From the NCBI RefSeq assembly GCF_017565405.1, contig NZ_JAGEKR010000031.1:1-39729 (forward strand): a stretch of DNA of 39,729 bases, read 5' to 3'. The notes beneath the pieces are model-generated. The model made no database searches, had not been told where the DNA came from, and saw nothing but the letters and a program-made list of their open reading frames with translations. The stretch comes from Allobranchiibius sp. CTAmp26. Its GTDB lineage: Bacteria > Actinomycetota > Actinomycetes > Actinomycetales > Dermatophilaceae. A program made the translations under genes and the position numbers. Positions 7,327 to 14,872 of this stretch are shown one piece after another (within the stretch, counting starts at the first letter, position 1; every line of letters begins with the position of its first letter).

Positions 7327-7644
7327 CTAGCACTGGTTGCTGGCAGTGATCCTGGCCAAGGTCTGACGTGTCACGGCGATCTGACGGCGGTCGATGTGTA
7401 GGCATCCGAGGAGTCCGTGGAGGCCATCACCGTCATCGACGCGACACTGAGATCCGCCGTGGACCCAGTTGGACGACTCGCCCGGTGCGAGTGACACCGG
7501 ATCGTCCACGCACTCACCGGTCAGTCGAATGTACTGATTCGTCCTGTTGACCACCGTGGTGGTCCCGTCTGGCATCTCACCGCACCCCGAAATTGCCGCG
7601 GACACTCCAACGACCGCTATCAGTGACAGCACCGCGCCCCTCAT
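7327..7644 (-). CDS. Small lipoprotein, paralogue of the gene at 6830-7147
   Basis: 105 residues from the ATG at 7644 (MRGAVLSLIAVVGV); an extension to 7791 lacks protein character and would bury the signal peptide. Lipobox ISGC followed by GEM. The mature domain shares Cys spacing and motifs with the convergent neighbour (NRTNQYIRLTGECVDDP, LAPGESS, LLGCLHID). The two genes look like an old inverted duplication or two related cassettes captured in opposite orientation. Function unknown; location would be the outer face of the membrane. Confidence 0.8.
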   Translation of the reverse strand: MRGAVLSLIAVVGVSAAISGCGEMPDGTTTVVNRTNQYIRLTGECVDDPVSLAPGESSNWVHGGSQCRVDDGDGLHGLLGCLHIDRRQIAVTRQTLARITASNQC

Positions 7645-7970
7645 GCGATGAGTATCGCCCGCGCCCTGCCGGGCCGCTGCACCTTCGGAAGCCGCGCCGC
7701 CCACAACGGGATCGACTTCCGGACGGCCACGTGCCGGGCTTCCCTTATATGGCCCCGACGCGGTCCCATCCTCTGGCGACCCCGGGGACAACGCCGGGCG
7801 GGTGTTGTAGCGCCCGCTTCACATTCGCCCGGGTTCTCGCGTGCCAGCAGCGACATGACCAACGACACCCAGGGCCCGGGTCAGGCCGCTAAACCCGCTC
7901 GTGCAGCCACCGGCACCGACACGCCAATGACAAGAGTCAACGCCCCTAGTACGCCCTGAAAGCGCAGTGG
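7645..7970. other. Gap of 326 bp containing a cassette site
   Basis: Besides the site at 7701-7722 it holds only short overlapping frames with Arg- and Pro-rich translations typical of non-coding G+C-rich DNA. No RNA gene recognised. Confidence 0.5.
7701..7722. repeat. Cassette junction site
   Basis: Full match: CCA-CAACGG-GATC-GACTTC-CGG, found by looking for a boundary between the lipoprotein and the peptidase. Confidence 0.8.
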
Positions 7971-9014
7971 CTAGCTGTAGTCGGCGTACAGCGTGCTGGT
8001 GTGCCCATCCACGGTCATCCGGCCGCCGTACGGGACGATCCACTGCGGGCGGGTGTGGCCGAACGGTGGTCCGATCACGACAACAGCATCCGGGTTGTAC
8101 CTGCCAACTACGGCCAGAGCAGTGTCGCGCTGCTCCTCTCGCTTCGCTTTCCGCTCCGCTAGGGAGGGTTGGACGGTGAACGTTGACGTCGGTGGCCGTG
8201 CGACCACGATCGCGTCGACCGCCGCCAGGACGCCGCGCTCACCCAGGGAACGCATGATCCACCCGAACTCCTGCGCCGGGATCAACTCCTCAGAGGTCTC
8301 GACCAGAAGAACCCCACCTTCAAGAATCGCAGGGTCCGCCGGGAAGCGTCCGGCGGTCAAAATCCACTGCAGGACCTCGATACATCCACCCCAGGTACGC
8401 CCGGTGACCGACCGCGCCGGCCCGGCCCACGCCCAGGGCTCGGTCGGTTCACGGCTGCCGAACTCGGTCAGCGCCCGCGGGTCGTTCCAATCGTGGCCAA
8501 CATCCTGTGACTCCCCAGGTTCGGTCACTTCAAGGTGCTCACCGGTCACCAACGCGGCGCGTAGCGATGACTGGTGGATGGGGTCGACCCGTGGCCCCGG
8601 GCCAAGCTGTACCTGGGTCGATCCGCCGTAGAAACCAGGCACACCATGGGTCCACAACCAATTCAAGATGTTCGTGTTGTCGCTGTAGCCAACGAACGGT
8701 TTCGGATCGGCCACGACAACGCGCGGATCCAGGTGTGGAATCACCGTTATTTGATCTTCGCCACCAATCGTCGCCACGACGGCGCGGATCTCAGGGTCTG
8801 CGAACGCCGCATTCAGGTCCGCTGCACGCTCCTCGGCGGACGCGCCCAGTTGGCGGGTCGTCGGATACTCCACCGGGACCAGACCAGTCACGGCGGCAAG
8901 CCTGGTCATCGCCTGCTCGTGGACCGCTGCCGCAACAGCCGGCGCCGCGAAGGACGGTGACACCACAGCGACCTTTTCACCCGTCCGAGCCTTCGGAACC
9001 GTGACGAACTCCAT
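7971..9014 (-). CDS. S66-family peptidase (LD-carboxypeptidase / MccF-like)
   Basis: 347 residues, usual length for the S66 family, from the ATG at 9014. The catalytic residues can be placed: Ser111 in VGYSDNT, Glu239 in LLVETSEE and His320 in GPPFGHTRP, the Ser-Glu-His triad of this family. ATIGGEDQ near residue 82 corresponds to the conserved Gly-rich turn. S66 enzymes are either LD-carboxypeptidases that trim peptidoglycan tetrapeptides or MccF-type self-immunity proteins that cleave microcin C-like peptidyl-adenylates. No signal peptide is seen, which fits both cytoplasmic roles. As a lone gene in a cassette array, an antibiotic-immunity role is plausible, but that is inference. Confidence 0.93.
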   Translation of the reverse strand: MEFVTVPKARTGEKVAVVSPSFAAPAVAAAVHEQAMTRLAAVTGLVPVEYPTTRQLGASAEERAADLNAAFADPEIRAVVATIGGEDQITVIPHLDPRVVVADPKPFVGYSDNTNILNWLWTHGVPGFYGGSTQVQLGPGPRVDPIHQSSLRAALVTGEHLEVTEPGESQDVGHDWNDPRALTEFGSREPTEPWAWAGPARSVTGRTWGGCIEVLQWILTAGRFPADPAILEGGVLLVETSEELIPAQEFGWIMRSLGERGVLAAVDAIVVARPPTSTFTVQPSLAERKAKREEQRDTALAVVGRYNPDAVVVIGPPFGHTRPQWIVPYGGRMTVDGHTSTLYADYS

Positions 9015-9111
9015 GCGCCGACCCTAAAGGCCTCGTCCCCCGCCCGCGGCATCGATTACGACCGGTACGACCTCGAGAATCAAGTAGGGGCTGAGATCGC
9101 TGGTGTCGATC

Positions 9112-9133
9112 CCGTAGGACGATCGTCGAGTGA
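9112..9133. repeat. Possible degenerate cassette junction site
   Basis: CCG-TAGGAC-GATC-GTCGAG-TGA: left half perfect, right outer triplet off. Lies between two minus-strand genes. Confidence 0.45.
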
Positions 9134-9192
9134 CTCGAAAGTCCACCCAATATTTGCCGGTCGCAAAGATGTTGGCGCCGGCGCAGAGTTCG

Positions 9193-9627
9193 TCAGCGCT
9201 GACCCGGGTTGACGCTGAGCAGCCTGGTCTTCTGCGTATCGAACTCGTCCGAAGTGAGGACACCGGAGTCACGCAGAGCCGCCAGCTTGGTGAGCTCGTC
9301 CGCAACGCTCACTACCGGCTGCGCGGGTGCGGCAACGTCAGGGCGTGTCGTCGAAGACGGCACAGCCGGGATCCTTTGTGCAGCTAGGACGCGGTTGCGT
9401 TCAGCTTCCTTCGCGCCCTTAGCCTCGTCGCGGGCCGTCTGCGCTGCTCGACGCTGCGCGGTGGCCTCCTGCTTCGCGGCGGCCTTCTGAAGTTTGAGCA
9501 TCTTCTGGTTGGCCTTGGCCGATCGCTCGTTGGCCTTCGCCGAGCGCGCCTTCTTCGAGTTGGGGTTGAGGACAGGTCGCGCCGTGCCCATCGAAGCTAC
9601 GATCGCTGTTTTGCGTAGGATCCCCAT
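9193..9627 (-). CDS. Ala/Lys-rich protein with C-terminal SHOCT domain
   Basis: 144 residues from the ATG at 9627 (MGILRKTAIVASMG); a longer frame to 9783 is rejected for poor protein character. The central part is a long basic, Ala-rich coiled-coil-like region (SKKARSAKANERSAKANQKM, then QKAAAKQEATAQRRAA). The C-terminus is a SHOCT (short C-terminal) domain: DELTKLAALRDSGVLTSDEF followed by DTQKTRLL. SHOCT domains occur at the end of many membrane or phage-related proteins and probably mediate oligomerisation. The exact role here is unknown. A short open stretch at 9024-9190 continues in another frame and may be a remnant of a neighbour. Confidence 0.8.
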   Translation of the reverse strand: MGILRKTAIVASMGTARPVLNPNSKKARSAKANERSAKANQKMLKLQKAAAKQEATAQRRAAQTARDEAKGAKEAERNRVLAAQRIPAVPSSTTRPDVAAPAQPVVSVADELTKLAALRDSGVLTSDEFDTQKTRLLSVNPGQR

Positions 9628-9790
9628 GTCATCTGCCTCTCGTATAGATCGCGATGAGCCTATCGGGGAAGCGATTTCTGGTGCGTGAATTGCAGATGGC
9701 GGACCGTAATGTGGGCGGCAGCTGAGCGGTGTCGATCCTCGTTCAGCAACGTCTCTGCCCCGCCCGATCCCGGACAGGGACACTGTCGCT

Positions 9791-10453
9791 ATGGATGGCG
9801 ACGCGCTGCTGGGTCAGGTCCGCTCGGCCTATGACGCGGTGGCTGATGACTATGCGTCTCGCTTCGCTGGAACCGAACCGGAGCAGCCGGTTGACCTGGC
9901 ACTGATTGACCACTTTGTGGCCCTCTCGGCCGGCCACAGGTCCGAGGTGTTAGACGCTGGCTGCGGTACCGGTCGCATCTGCCGGTATTTGGTGGACCGA
10001 GGGTGCACCGTCCACGGGGTGGATCTATCGCCCGGGATGATTGCGATGGCCCAACGGGATCATCCGGATGTTCCGACCCAGGTTGCACAGCTCACGGATC
10101 TGCCGTTCCCGGGCGACCGCTTTGATGGGGTTCTGTTTTGGTACTCAATCATTCACGTCGCTGACTCCGACCTGCCGGCCGTGTTTGCAGAGGCCCGGCG
10201 GGTTCTGCGGCCGGGCGGGGTCATGCTAGTGGCCTTCCAAGCAGGTGAAGGGGTCTCAGATGTCGGCGCCGGCTACCGCAAGCTCGGTTACGACATCTCG
10301 CTTACTCGTTTCCAACGCACTGCCGACCAGGTCTGGCGCCAGCTAGCTCTGGCCGGGTTCGCCGAAGAGGTGCGGCTCGTGCGTCGACCGGTCACCGAGA
10401 AATCTGACCAGGCGTTCCTCATCGTGCGGACGATGCGGTGCGACCGGTCGTAG
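9791..10453 (+). CDS. Class I SAM-dependent methyltransferase
   Basis: 220 residues from the ATG at 9791. Motif I VLDAGCGTGRI (about 53-63) binds S-adenosylmethionine, GVDLSPGM (77-84) is motif post-I with the acidic residue contacting the ribose, and FDGVLFWYSIIHV and RRVLRPGGVMLVAF are motifs II/III of the Methyltransf_11/25 group. The acceptor-binding C-terminal part does not reveal the substrate; small molecules are usual for this group. Its TAG stop (10451-10453) falls inside the following boundary site. Sole gene upstream of that site. Confidence 0.93.
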   Translation: MDGDALLGQVRSAYDAVADDYASRFAGTEPEQPVDLALIDHFVALSAGHRSEVLDAGCGTGRICRYLVDRGCTVHGVDLSPGMIAMAQRDHPDVPTQVAQLTDLPFPGDRFDGVLFWYSIIHVADSDLPAVFAEARRVLRPGGVMLVAFQAGEGVSDVGAGYRKLGYDISLTRFQRTADQVWRQLALAGFAEEVRLVRRPVTEKSDQAFLIVRTMRCDRS

Positions 10454-10469
10454 ACCGATCCTCATCCGG
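10448..10469. repeat. Cassette junction site (left outer triplet variant)
   Basis: TCG-TAGACC-GATC-CTCATC-CGG; the arm TAGACC supplies the stop codon of the methyltransferase gene. Confidence 0.7.
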
Positions 10470-10594
10470 CGCAGCCAGAGCTCGAGCCTTCAATTTGTGG
10501 ACTTCCTACTAGGAGCTGGAGTCCGGTCCAAATCCGATCATGTCTGGACCAGGCGGCAGTCCTTGTGGGAAGACGACAAGGAGGGGACCGCGCG

Positions 10595-10675
10595 GTGCTG
10601 GTTGCGGCTACGGTGCCCGCCGCACGGGCCGGTGCTGGGTCGTTGCCTTGGCGGTTTGCCCCTGATGCTGTCTAG
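10595..10675 (+). CDS. Possible 26-residue leader peptide
   Basis: A GTG at 10595 is preceded by a strong ribosome-binding sequence (AAGGAGGGG, 10578-10586) at 8 nt. The peptide MLVAATVPAARAGAGSLPW... ends at TAG 10673-10675. The strength of the ribosome-binding site is the only argument; it may be spurious. Confidence 0.25.
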   Translation: MLVAATVPAARAGAGSLPWRFAPDAV

Positions 10676-10726
10676 GAAAGCGATACTCTTCAGCGCCAAT
10701 TGGTCGATCCGCTCCAGGGGGATGGT

Positions 10727-10867
10727 GTGCCTCATAGTCTTGTTACTGCCTCGCACAGTGTGCGAGTTACCGGCCTGCCCGCGTTGCTGATTATCTTGGT
10801 CATCGTCGCGCTGCTAGTGATTGGTGTGGTCACCGTCGTCCGAACCATCTCTGGGCGGCGCCGATGA
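10727..10867 (+). CDS. Small single-pass membrane protein, coupled to the next gene
   Basis: 46 residues from a GTG at 10727 with AGGGGG just upstream. One membrane segment (ALLIILVIVALLVIGVVTVV) and a basic tail RTISGRRR. Its TGA (10865-10867) overlaps the ATG of the next gene (10864) in the ATGA arrangement, which suggests translational coupling. No function can be assigned. Confidence 0.5.
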   Translation: MPHSLVTASHSVRVTGLPALLIILVIVALLVIGVVTVVRTISGRRR

Positions 10868-11118
10868 ACGACCTAACCGACCTTGCGAGCAAAGGGGGTG
10901 GACACACAAGTGTCGGCTTCTGGGTTGTGATGGCCTTCATTGTCTTGGTGGGCTTGCCCCTGACCTTGTGGCGGCTGCGCCGCGGTGGCCCTGGCCCGGC
11001 GATGAACTGGATCCCCCGATCGATGCGCGGCAGAGCCAACAGGCGGTATCGCGAGCACGGGTGGCAGGAACCCTTCGATGACAACGGTGACCGCAACCCC
11101 GATCGCTCGCAGCTGTAG
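10864..11118 (+). CDS. Small membrane protein
   Basis: 84 residues. One membrane segment after a short N-terminus (VGFWVVMAFIVLVGLPLTLW), then a basic, polar tail (RLRRGGPGP, RSMRGRANRRYREHGW). The ATG overlaps the stop of the upstream small membrane ORF by 4 bp, so the two probably act together. No family recognised. Confidence 0.65.
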   Translation: MNDLTDLASKGGGHTSVGFWVVMAFIVLVGLPLTLWRLRRGGPGPAMNWIPRSMRGRANRRYREHGWQEPFDDNGDRNPDRSQL

Positions 11119-11366
11119 GGCTGGACGCGTGAGATGCGGGGGCCAGATCCGAATTCCTATCGAAACGGGACCTAGGGTGCCCGAGCGACCAGCCGCCGGG
11201 GAACTGACTGTGCCGGGGCAGCTGGCCCGGACACGTTGCTGATGGATTGCCCGGCCGGTACAGCTTTCGAACCCTGGCAGACCGTTAGTCGGGCCAAGAG
11301 CTTGATCCTCCAGGACACGTCAGACGGGTCACCGGCACCGAGTCTTAGGAGTGGGGCCGAGCTGCA
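11119..11366. other. Intergenic stretch, nothing recognised
   Basis: About 250 bp with no cassette site and no convincing ORF. It presumably carries the promoter of the membrane protein that follows. Confidence 0.4.
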
Positions 11367-11990
11367 ATGAGTCGCGACCAACAGGCCACCCCACCCATGA
11401 GCCGAGACGCCGTCGGGCGCAGGGCTCAGAGCCGTTGGTCCGTGCGGATGGTCGTTATCGCCATCCTGGTCCCGGTGGTAGTGCTGGTGCTGAACTCCAC
11501 AATTCTGCGGGAGAACCACCACACGAATAGTGCTCATCACACTCATCCCCGTTGGGTCAGCGTGATCGTGCTGATCGTGGCAATCCTGTTCATGTGCGGC
11601 TTCACCTTCCTGGTGATCCGCAGGGGCCGACGCACACCGAACAGTCTGTTCGCGCCGCCCCTGGTCGCGGGGCTGCCGCGCCCTCAACGCAGGTCGACGA
11701 TGCGCAACATCCGGCGTGGCACACCCAGCTCAGACCCCACCCAAGCCCAGGTCGAACGAGAAGTCGCCCAGACGATGGTGCGCTCCAGGCGACGCACGCT
11801 GATCATCTTCGGAATCTTCCTCATCCTCGAGCTGGTGGAGTCAGTCACCCGGCGCAGCACCCCAGCACGTATCTTCTTTGCCGCCGCAGCAGTGCTGTTC
11901 GCCTCCCTCCTCGTCATGACGTTGCTGCAGCTACGTGGCGCACGCGTCTACCTCGCGAACACCCCGGAACCACCCGCACCACAAACGTGA
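11367..11990 (+). CDS. Membrane protein with about four transmembrane segments
   Basis: 207 residues from the ATG at 11367 (an in-frame ATG at 11397 is an alternative). Hydrophobic segments: VVIAILVPVVVLVLNSTI, VIVLIVAILFMCGFTFLVI, TLIIFGIFLILELV and IFFAAAAVLFASLLVMTLL, in two pairs separated by a basic cytoplasmic loop (RRGRRTPNS... RRSTMRNIRRG). A His-rich loop HHTNSAHHTHP lies between the first two segments, probably outside. Family unknown; unit boundary at 12239 downstream. Confidence 0.75.
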   Translation: MSRDQQATPPMSRDAVGRRAQSRWSVRMVVIAILVPVVVLVLNSTILRENHHTNSAHHTHPRWVSVIVLIVAILFMCGFTFLVIRRGRRTPNSLFAPPLVAGLPRPQRRSTMRNIRRGTPSSDPTQAQVEREVAQTMVRSRRRTLIIFGIFLILELVESVTRRSTPARIFFAAAAVLFASLLVMTLLQLRGARVYLANTPEPPAPQT

Positions 11991-12123
11991 ACCTGCTCGA
12001 AAGTCGCCATGATCGGACATTTCGAGCCGCGTCGGCACTGAGCAGGGCTTTCGCGCAGCAGTTTTCGCGGATCTCGTCGTGCGGCTGGAGGGACGCGCCC
12101 CTCCTCGAAAACCATCGTCCCGT

Positions 12124-12242
12124 TTGTCCAACCATCGCCGGCGACCAAACGAGCGCTGGGCGTGGGCGGAGGCGTCTGGAGCTGACGCGTCCGGATCGAT
12201 GTCCTACGGGGCACCTACTCGCTGGCCGCCCGGAAGCCGATC
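12124..12242 (-). repeat. Repeat element B, copy 2
   Basis: Reads from the GATC at 12239 toward lower coordinates. It aligns over its length with copy 6 at 28510 (shared GGACGCGTCAGCTCC) and ends with the same GTCGCCGGCG-type block as copies 1 and 3. The first hairpin is imperfect here. Confidence 0.75.
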
Positions 12243-12251
12243 CGCTTGCGG
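12230..12251. repeat. Cassette junction site
   Basis: Full match: CCG-GAAGCC-GATC-CGCTTG-CGG. Confidence 0.87.
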
Positions 12252-12302
12252 ACTCGGTCACAGCAACCGTGTTCCGTAGGGGACACCGTCGCCTGCAAGT
12301 CT

Positions 12303-12340
12303 TGTAAATATGATCTTTAGTCGTGTATATATGACACATG
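12303..12340 (+). promoter_or_regulatory. A+T-rich promoter/operator region of the XRE-membrane protein operon
   Basis: A sharply A+T-rich stretch (TTGTAAATATGATCTTTAG, then GTGTATATATGACAC at 12323-12337 with GTGT/ACAC arms) lies just upstream of the regulator start. It is a likely autoregulatory operator and -10 region. Inference from composition and position. Confidence 0.5.
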
Positions 12341-12353
12341 CAAAGCGTCTACG

Positions 12354-12575
12354 GTGCCTAAAAATTTCCGCTTGAGGTCAGCGCGGGCCGCCCTTGGGTG
12401 GTCACAGGCCGAACTGGCGAAGCGCACCGGGGTGACCCGTCAGACCATCAATTTGGTGGAGTCCGGGGACTACAACCCGACCATTGCCCTGTGCATCGCT
12501 ATCTGTCACGCGCTTGGTAAAACGCTGGACCAACTCTTCTGGGAGGACTCTGATGAGTCGTTCGTTGCTCGATGA
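12354..12575 (+). CDS. Small XRE-family transcriptional regulator
   Basis: 73 residues from a GTG at 12354, almost entirely a Cro/CI helix-turn-helix: RSARAALGWSQAELAKRTGV is the first two helices and TRQTINLVESGDYNPTIAL the recognition helix and turn. This short type is often paired with a membrane protein gene, as here: the next gene starts at 12553, inside this one. It probably represses its own operon at the A+T-rich element upstream. There is little Shine-Dalgarno sequence before the start, and a 7-codon frame (ATG 12338) overlaps it. Confidence 0.88.
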   Translation: MPKNFRLRSARAALGWSQAELAKRTGVTRQTINLVESGDYNPTIALCIAICHALGKTLDQLFWEDSDESFVAR

Positions 12576-12993
12576 GCGGCAGGTCGCCGTTCGCAACCGC
12601 ATCACCATCAGCAGCTTCGCCCTCACGCTGATCCTGATGCTCCTGAACGGTTTCTTCACTGACGTCTACCGCGTCTGGGGCTCTGGGATCGACCAGGCGA
12701 TGGCGCTGGTCTGGGTTGCGATGGTCGCTGTGACCGTGCAGTCGGTGTGGCAAGGCGCCTACTTCACCTCAGCGACGCACCGGCGACAAATCATGGTCAC
12801 GATGGGCGTGCTGATCGTGCTCTTCCTGGCGGCCACGGTCCGCGATCTGGCTCAGCACCGTCTCTCCGTATGGACTAACGGCCACGCCGGAAGTGACTTC
12901 GTGAAGCTCCTCATCTTGGCCTACCTGCTGATCACCGTCGCGACCACAGCAGCTCGAACAGGAATCGACCGGCGTTACGAACGCGACGAATGA
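12553..12993 (+). CDS. Membrane protein partnered with the XRE regulator
   Basis: 146 residues from the ATG at 12553, overlapping the end of the regulator gene by 23 bp, so co-transcribed. Four predicted membrane segments: ITISSFALTLILMLLNGFF, AMALVWVAMVAVTVQSVW, QIMVTMGVLIVLFLAATV and FVKLLILAYLLITVATTAA. The layout (short HTH gene plus four-helix membrane protein) is common in Gram-positive genomes, where the membrane protein may signal to or be controlled by the regulator. Its own function is unknown. Confidence 0.82.
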   Translation: MSRSLLDERQVAVRNRITISSFALTLILMLLNGFFTDVYRVWGSGIDQAMALVWVAMVAVTVQSVWQGAYFTSATHRRQIMVTMGVLIVLFLAATVRDLAQHRLSVWTNGHAGSDFVKLLILAYLLITVATTAARTGIDRRYERDE

Positions 12994-13007
12994 TCCTGAC
13001 TGATAGC

Positions 13008-13029
13008 CCGGTGGTGGATCGGCTGTCGA
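13008..13029. repeat. Cassette junction site (right outer triplet variant)
   Basis: CCG-GTGGTG-GATC-GGCTGT-CGA, 15 bp after the membrane protein stop. Confidence 0.65.
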
Positions 13030-13063
13030 CCACTGCAATGTTGCAGTTGAGATACTGCGGCTC

Positions 13064-13483
13064 GTGGACGATTCGTGCGTGTTTTGCGGCTTGCTGGGGG
13101 GAGATGGTCCGGCCGTGTGGATCTGGCGCGGTGAGGCTGCCTCAGCCCTGGTTCCGAAGCACTCGGATTGGACCGGTCACACGCTCGTGATTTCAAACGA
13201 GCACGCCGTCGGGGTGCAGGATGCCTCGCCCAGTGCCATGCATGCGGTCGCTGGTCTTGTCCAGCAAGTTGCGCAGCGAATGGGCGATGCCTTCCACTGC
13301 ACGGGGGTCAACATCCTGAACGCCAGCGGCCCAGGGTCGGGCCAATCCGTGGATCATCTGCACTTTCACGTCGTACCCAAGTGGGGTGACGACGGGATGG
13401 ATTTGTGGCCGCATAGCCAGCAGTCGTCGCATGAACTAGACGGTGAATGGTCAGATCTGCTGCGCGCTGAGCTCGCGCGCTGA
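13064..13483 (+). CDS. HIT-family protein
   Basis: 139 residues from a GTG at 13064. The histidine triad is clear: DHLHFHVVPKW, with His98, His100 and His102 around the catalytic nucleotidyl transfer centre. The N-terminal CVFCGLL (Cys5/Cys8) is the usual first half of the HIT zinc site, and NILNASGPGSGQSVDH is the conserved phosphate-binding segment. HIT proteins hydrolyse or transfer nucleoside monophosphates from small substrates. The gene is convergent with the DUF2750 gene and shares its unit (13017 to 14065). Confidence 0.92.
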   Translation: MDDSCVFCGLLGGDGPAVWIWRGEAASALVPKHSDWTGHTLVISNEHAVGVQDASPSAMHAVAGLVQQVAQRMGDAFHCTGVNILNASGPGSGQSVDHLHFHVVPKWGDDGMDLWPHSQQSSHELDGEWSDLLRAELAR

Positions 13484-13505
13484 CCCGACCCCCGGTTGCG
13501 GATGG

Positions 13506-13850
13506 CTATCGGGGCAGTCGATCCAGGACATCTATTGGTGTCAGGTCAAATCCGGCCACTCGTGTGCCGGACCAATTGAGACCGACGAGAAGCCCATGGC
13601 GAGATGCGCCTGGCAACCATCGGTGTTCGAACTCAGATCTTGGGATCTCCCGTGTTCGAAAGCCGTCATACTCTGGCGCGCGGTTGATGATGCGCTCGGC
13701 CCTGGACTGCAGGGACCAAAACGGCATTGCTCGGTGTCCGTCTGTCCCGCGAGGTGCGGGCACACCGTCGTCATCCTCGATGGTCCAGACAGAGCCGTCG
13801 GCGCCAATCTCGCGAAAGAACATCGCCATCTGTGCCGCACTCGTGCTCAC
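13506..13850 (-). CDS. DUF2750-family protein
   Basis: 114 residues from a GTG at 13850; a longer frame to 14039 reads through repeat element B and is rejected. The start MSTSAAQMAMFFREI, then GSVWTIEDDDG, the central PFWSLQSRAERI and a C-terminal TPIDVLDRL match the pattern of DUF2750 proteins, small cytoplasmic proteins of unknown function common in mobile regions. Recognition is from memory of the pattern. Convergent with the HIT gene. Confidence 0.7.
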   Translation of the reverse strand: MSTSAAQMAMFFREIGADGSVWTIEDDDGVPAPRGTDGHRAMPFWSLQSRAERIINRAPEYDGFRTREIPRSEFEHRWLPGASRHGLLVGLNWSGTRVAGFDLTPIDVLDRLPR

Positions 13851-13953
13851 GAGGAACAACGTAACGCCGAGTAACCGCGCTGATCGTGATGAGTTGCGAG
13901 AGCGCCAGTGAATGGCCAAGCTCGGTGAGAACCCCAGTCCTTGCTTCGCAAGG

Positions 13954-14068
13954 GGAACCGCTGCCGGCGACGAAACGTGCACCAGGCGTCGTCGAGTGCC
14001 CGGAACGATCTGCCCGCATCGGTGTCCTATGCGGGACACCCGACGCGCGTGCCGTCCGTAGACCGATC
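13954..14068 (-). repeat. Repeat element B, copy 3
   Basis: Reads from GATC 14065 toward lower coordinates. First hairpin GGTGTCC (14021-14027) with GGACACC (14034-14040); second uses CGACGA/TCGTCG. It is the closest relative of copy 1: shared GGACGGCAC, GTCGGGTGTCCCG and TTTCGTCGCCGGC blocks. Confidence 0.85.
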
Positions 14069-14077
14069 CTGGATCAG
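14056..14077. repeat. Cassette junction site (left half perfect)
   Basis: CCG-TAGACC-GATC-CTGGAT-CAG; the right outer triplet differs. Confidence 0.65.
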
Positions 14078-14121
14078 GGTGAGCCCTCAGGTCTGCGTAC
14101 GCGGGTGTCTCTGCTTGTCAG

Positions 14122-14646
14122 TCAAGACGTCGAGGCCCTGCTGAGAGTCATCGACCAGATGCCGATCGGCCGGTCCGGCGGGTCGATCGTCTCCCGCTCC
14201 AGCTGCATGCCGACCTTCTCCGCAACCCGCTGTGAAGGACGGTTGCGATGAAAGATGTTGCTGGTTAGCCGAGTGACTCCACGTGAACGGGCAAACTCTC
14301 GGCAGGCGATCGCAGCCTCCGTTGCCAGACCTCGCCCTTGAAACTGTGGCAGCACGTGGTACCCGACTTCGAGGTCGGTGATGTCGTCCATTGTCTGCCA
14401 CGTCAGGCCGCATTCACCCACGAATCTGTCGTGCTCGTCGTGCAGCAGCCACAGTCCGTAGCCATCGCGCGCGTAGTTGGCTTTGCTCCATTCGATCCAG
14501 CTTGCAGCCTCAGCGCGCGTCTTGGGACGTGCGTAGTAGCGCATCACTTGCGGTGATCCGAGCAGCACCGTCATCTCGTCCAAGTCCGCATTAGTCATCT
14601 GCCGAAAACTCAACGAATCGCAGGTCGGCAGCAATGCAGGTTTCAC
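14122..14646 (-). CDS. GNAT N-acetyltransferase, RimJ/RimL-like
   Basis: 174 residues from a GTG at 14646. N-terminal SLSFRQMTNADLDEM is the usual first strand and helix; VGYHVLPQFQGRGLATEA carries the acetyl-CoA pyrophosphate loop (Q-x-x-G-R-G-L-A); SNIFHRNRPSQRVAEKVGM is the C-terminal N-x-x-S-x-x-x-x-x-K-x-G-M motif. It transfers acetyl from acetyl-CoA to an amine; the acceptor (antibiotic, protein N-terminus, metabolite) is not readable. Single-gene unit between sites at 14065 and 14848. Confidence 0.93.
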   Translation of the reverse strand: MKPALLPTCDSLSFRQMTNADLDEMTVLLGSPQVMRYYARPKTRAEAASWIEWSKANYARDGYGLWLLHDEHDRFVGECGLTWQTMDDITDLEVGYHVLPQFQGRGLATEAAIACREFARSRGVTRLTSNIFHRNRPSQRVAEKVGMQLERETIDPPDRPIGIWSMTLSRASTS

Positions 14647-14744
14647 GTGGGGATGCTAACTGCACTATGCCGCCCGAACCGCGCATGCAGAGGTGGGTGT
14701 CATTGAAGATCACGACCGCGGGGGCGCCCCGGAGAGGAACCACC

Positions 14745-14851
14745 ACTGACTCCACGACCGTCGCCAGACATCGGCGCAGAGAGCTCGAGGCGAGTGGCCG
14801 CGTCGGGGTCTTCTGCGGAACACCCGGCACAGAGCCGACCGGTGGCCGATC
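14745..14851 (-). repeat. Repeat element B, copy 4 (diverged)
   Basis: Reads from GATC 14848 downward. It keeps the GGGT-TTC/GGAA-ACCC hairpin region, the CGAGTG block and a GTCGCC end block, but is the most diverged copy. Confidence 0.55.
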
Positions 14852-14860
14852 GGTCTGTGG
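14839..14860. repeat. Cassette junction site
   Basis: Full match: CCG-GTGGCC-GATC-GGTCTG-TGG. Confidence 0.87.
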
Positions 14861-14872
14861 GAGGACTTGACC

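Larger units (their letters stand above)
11991..12353. other. Gap of 363 bp with element B and a cassette site
   Basis: Contains repeat element B copy 2 (12124-12242, minus orientation), a full junction site (12230-12251) and the A+T-rich promoter of the XRE gene (12303-12340). No gene recognised. Confidence 0.6.

Noticed and set aside
9024-9305. Minus-strand ORF overlapping the SHOCT gene
   Set aside because: The first half is a shadow of the SHOCT frame; the last 55 residues look somewhat protein-like but lack a start, so at most a remnant.
10497-10790. 97-residue plus-strand ORF before the small membrane proteins
   Set aside because: Overlaps a better-supported small membrane ORF in another frame that has a ribosome-binding site and ATGA coupling.
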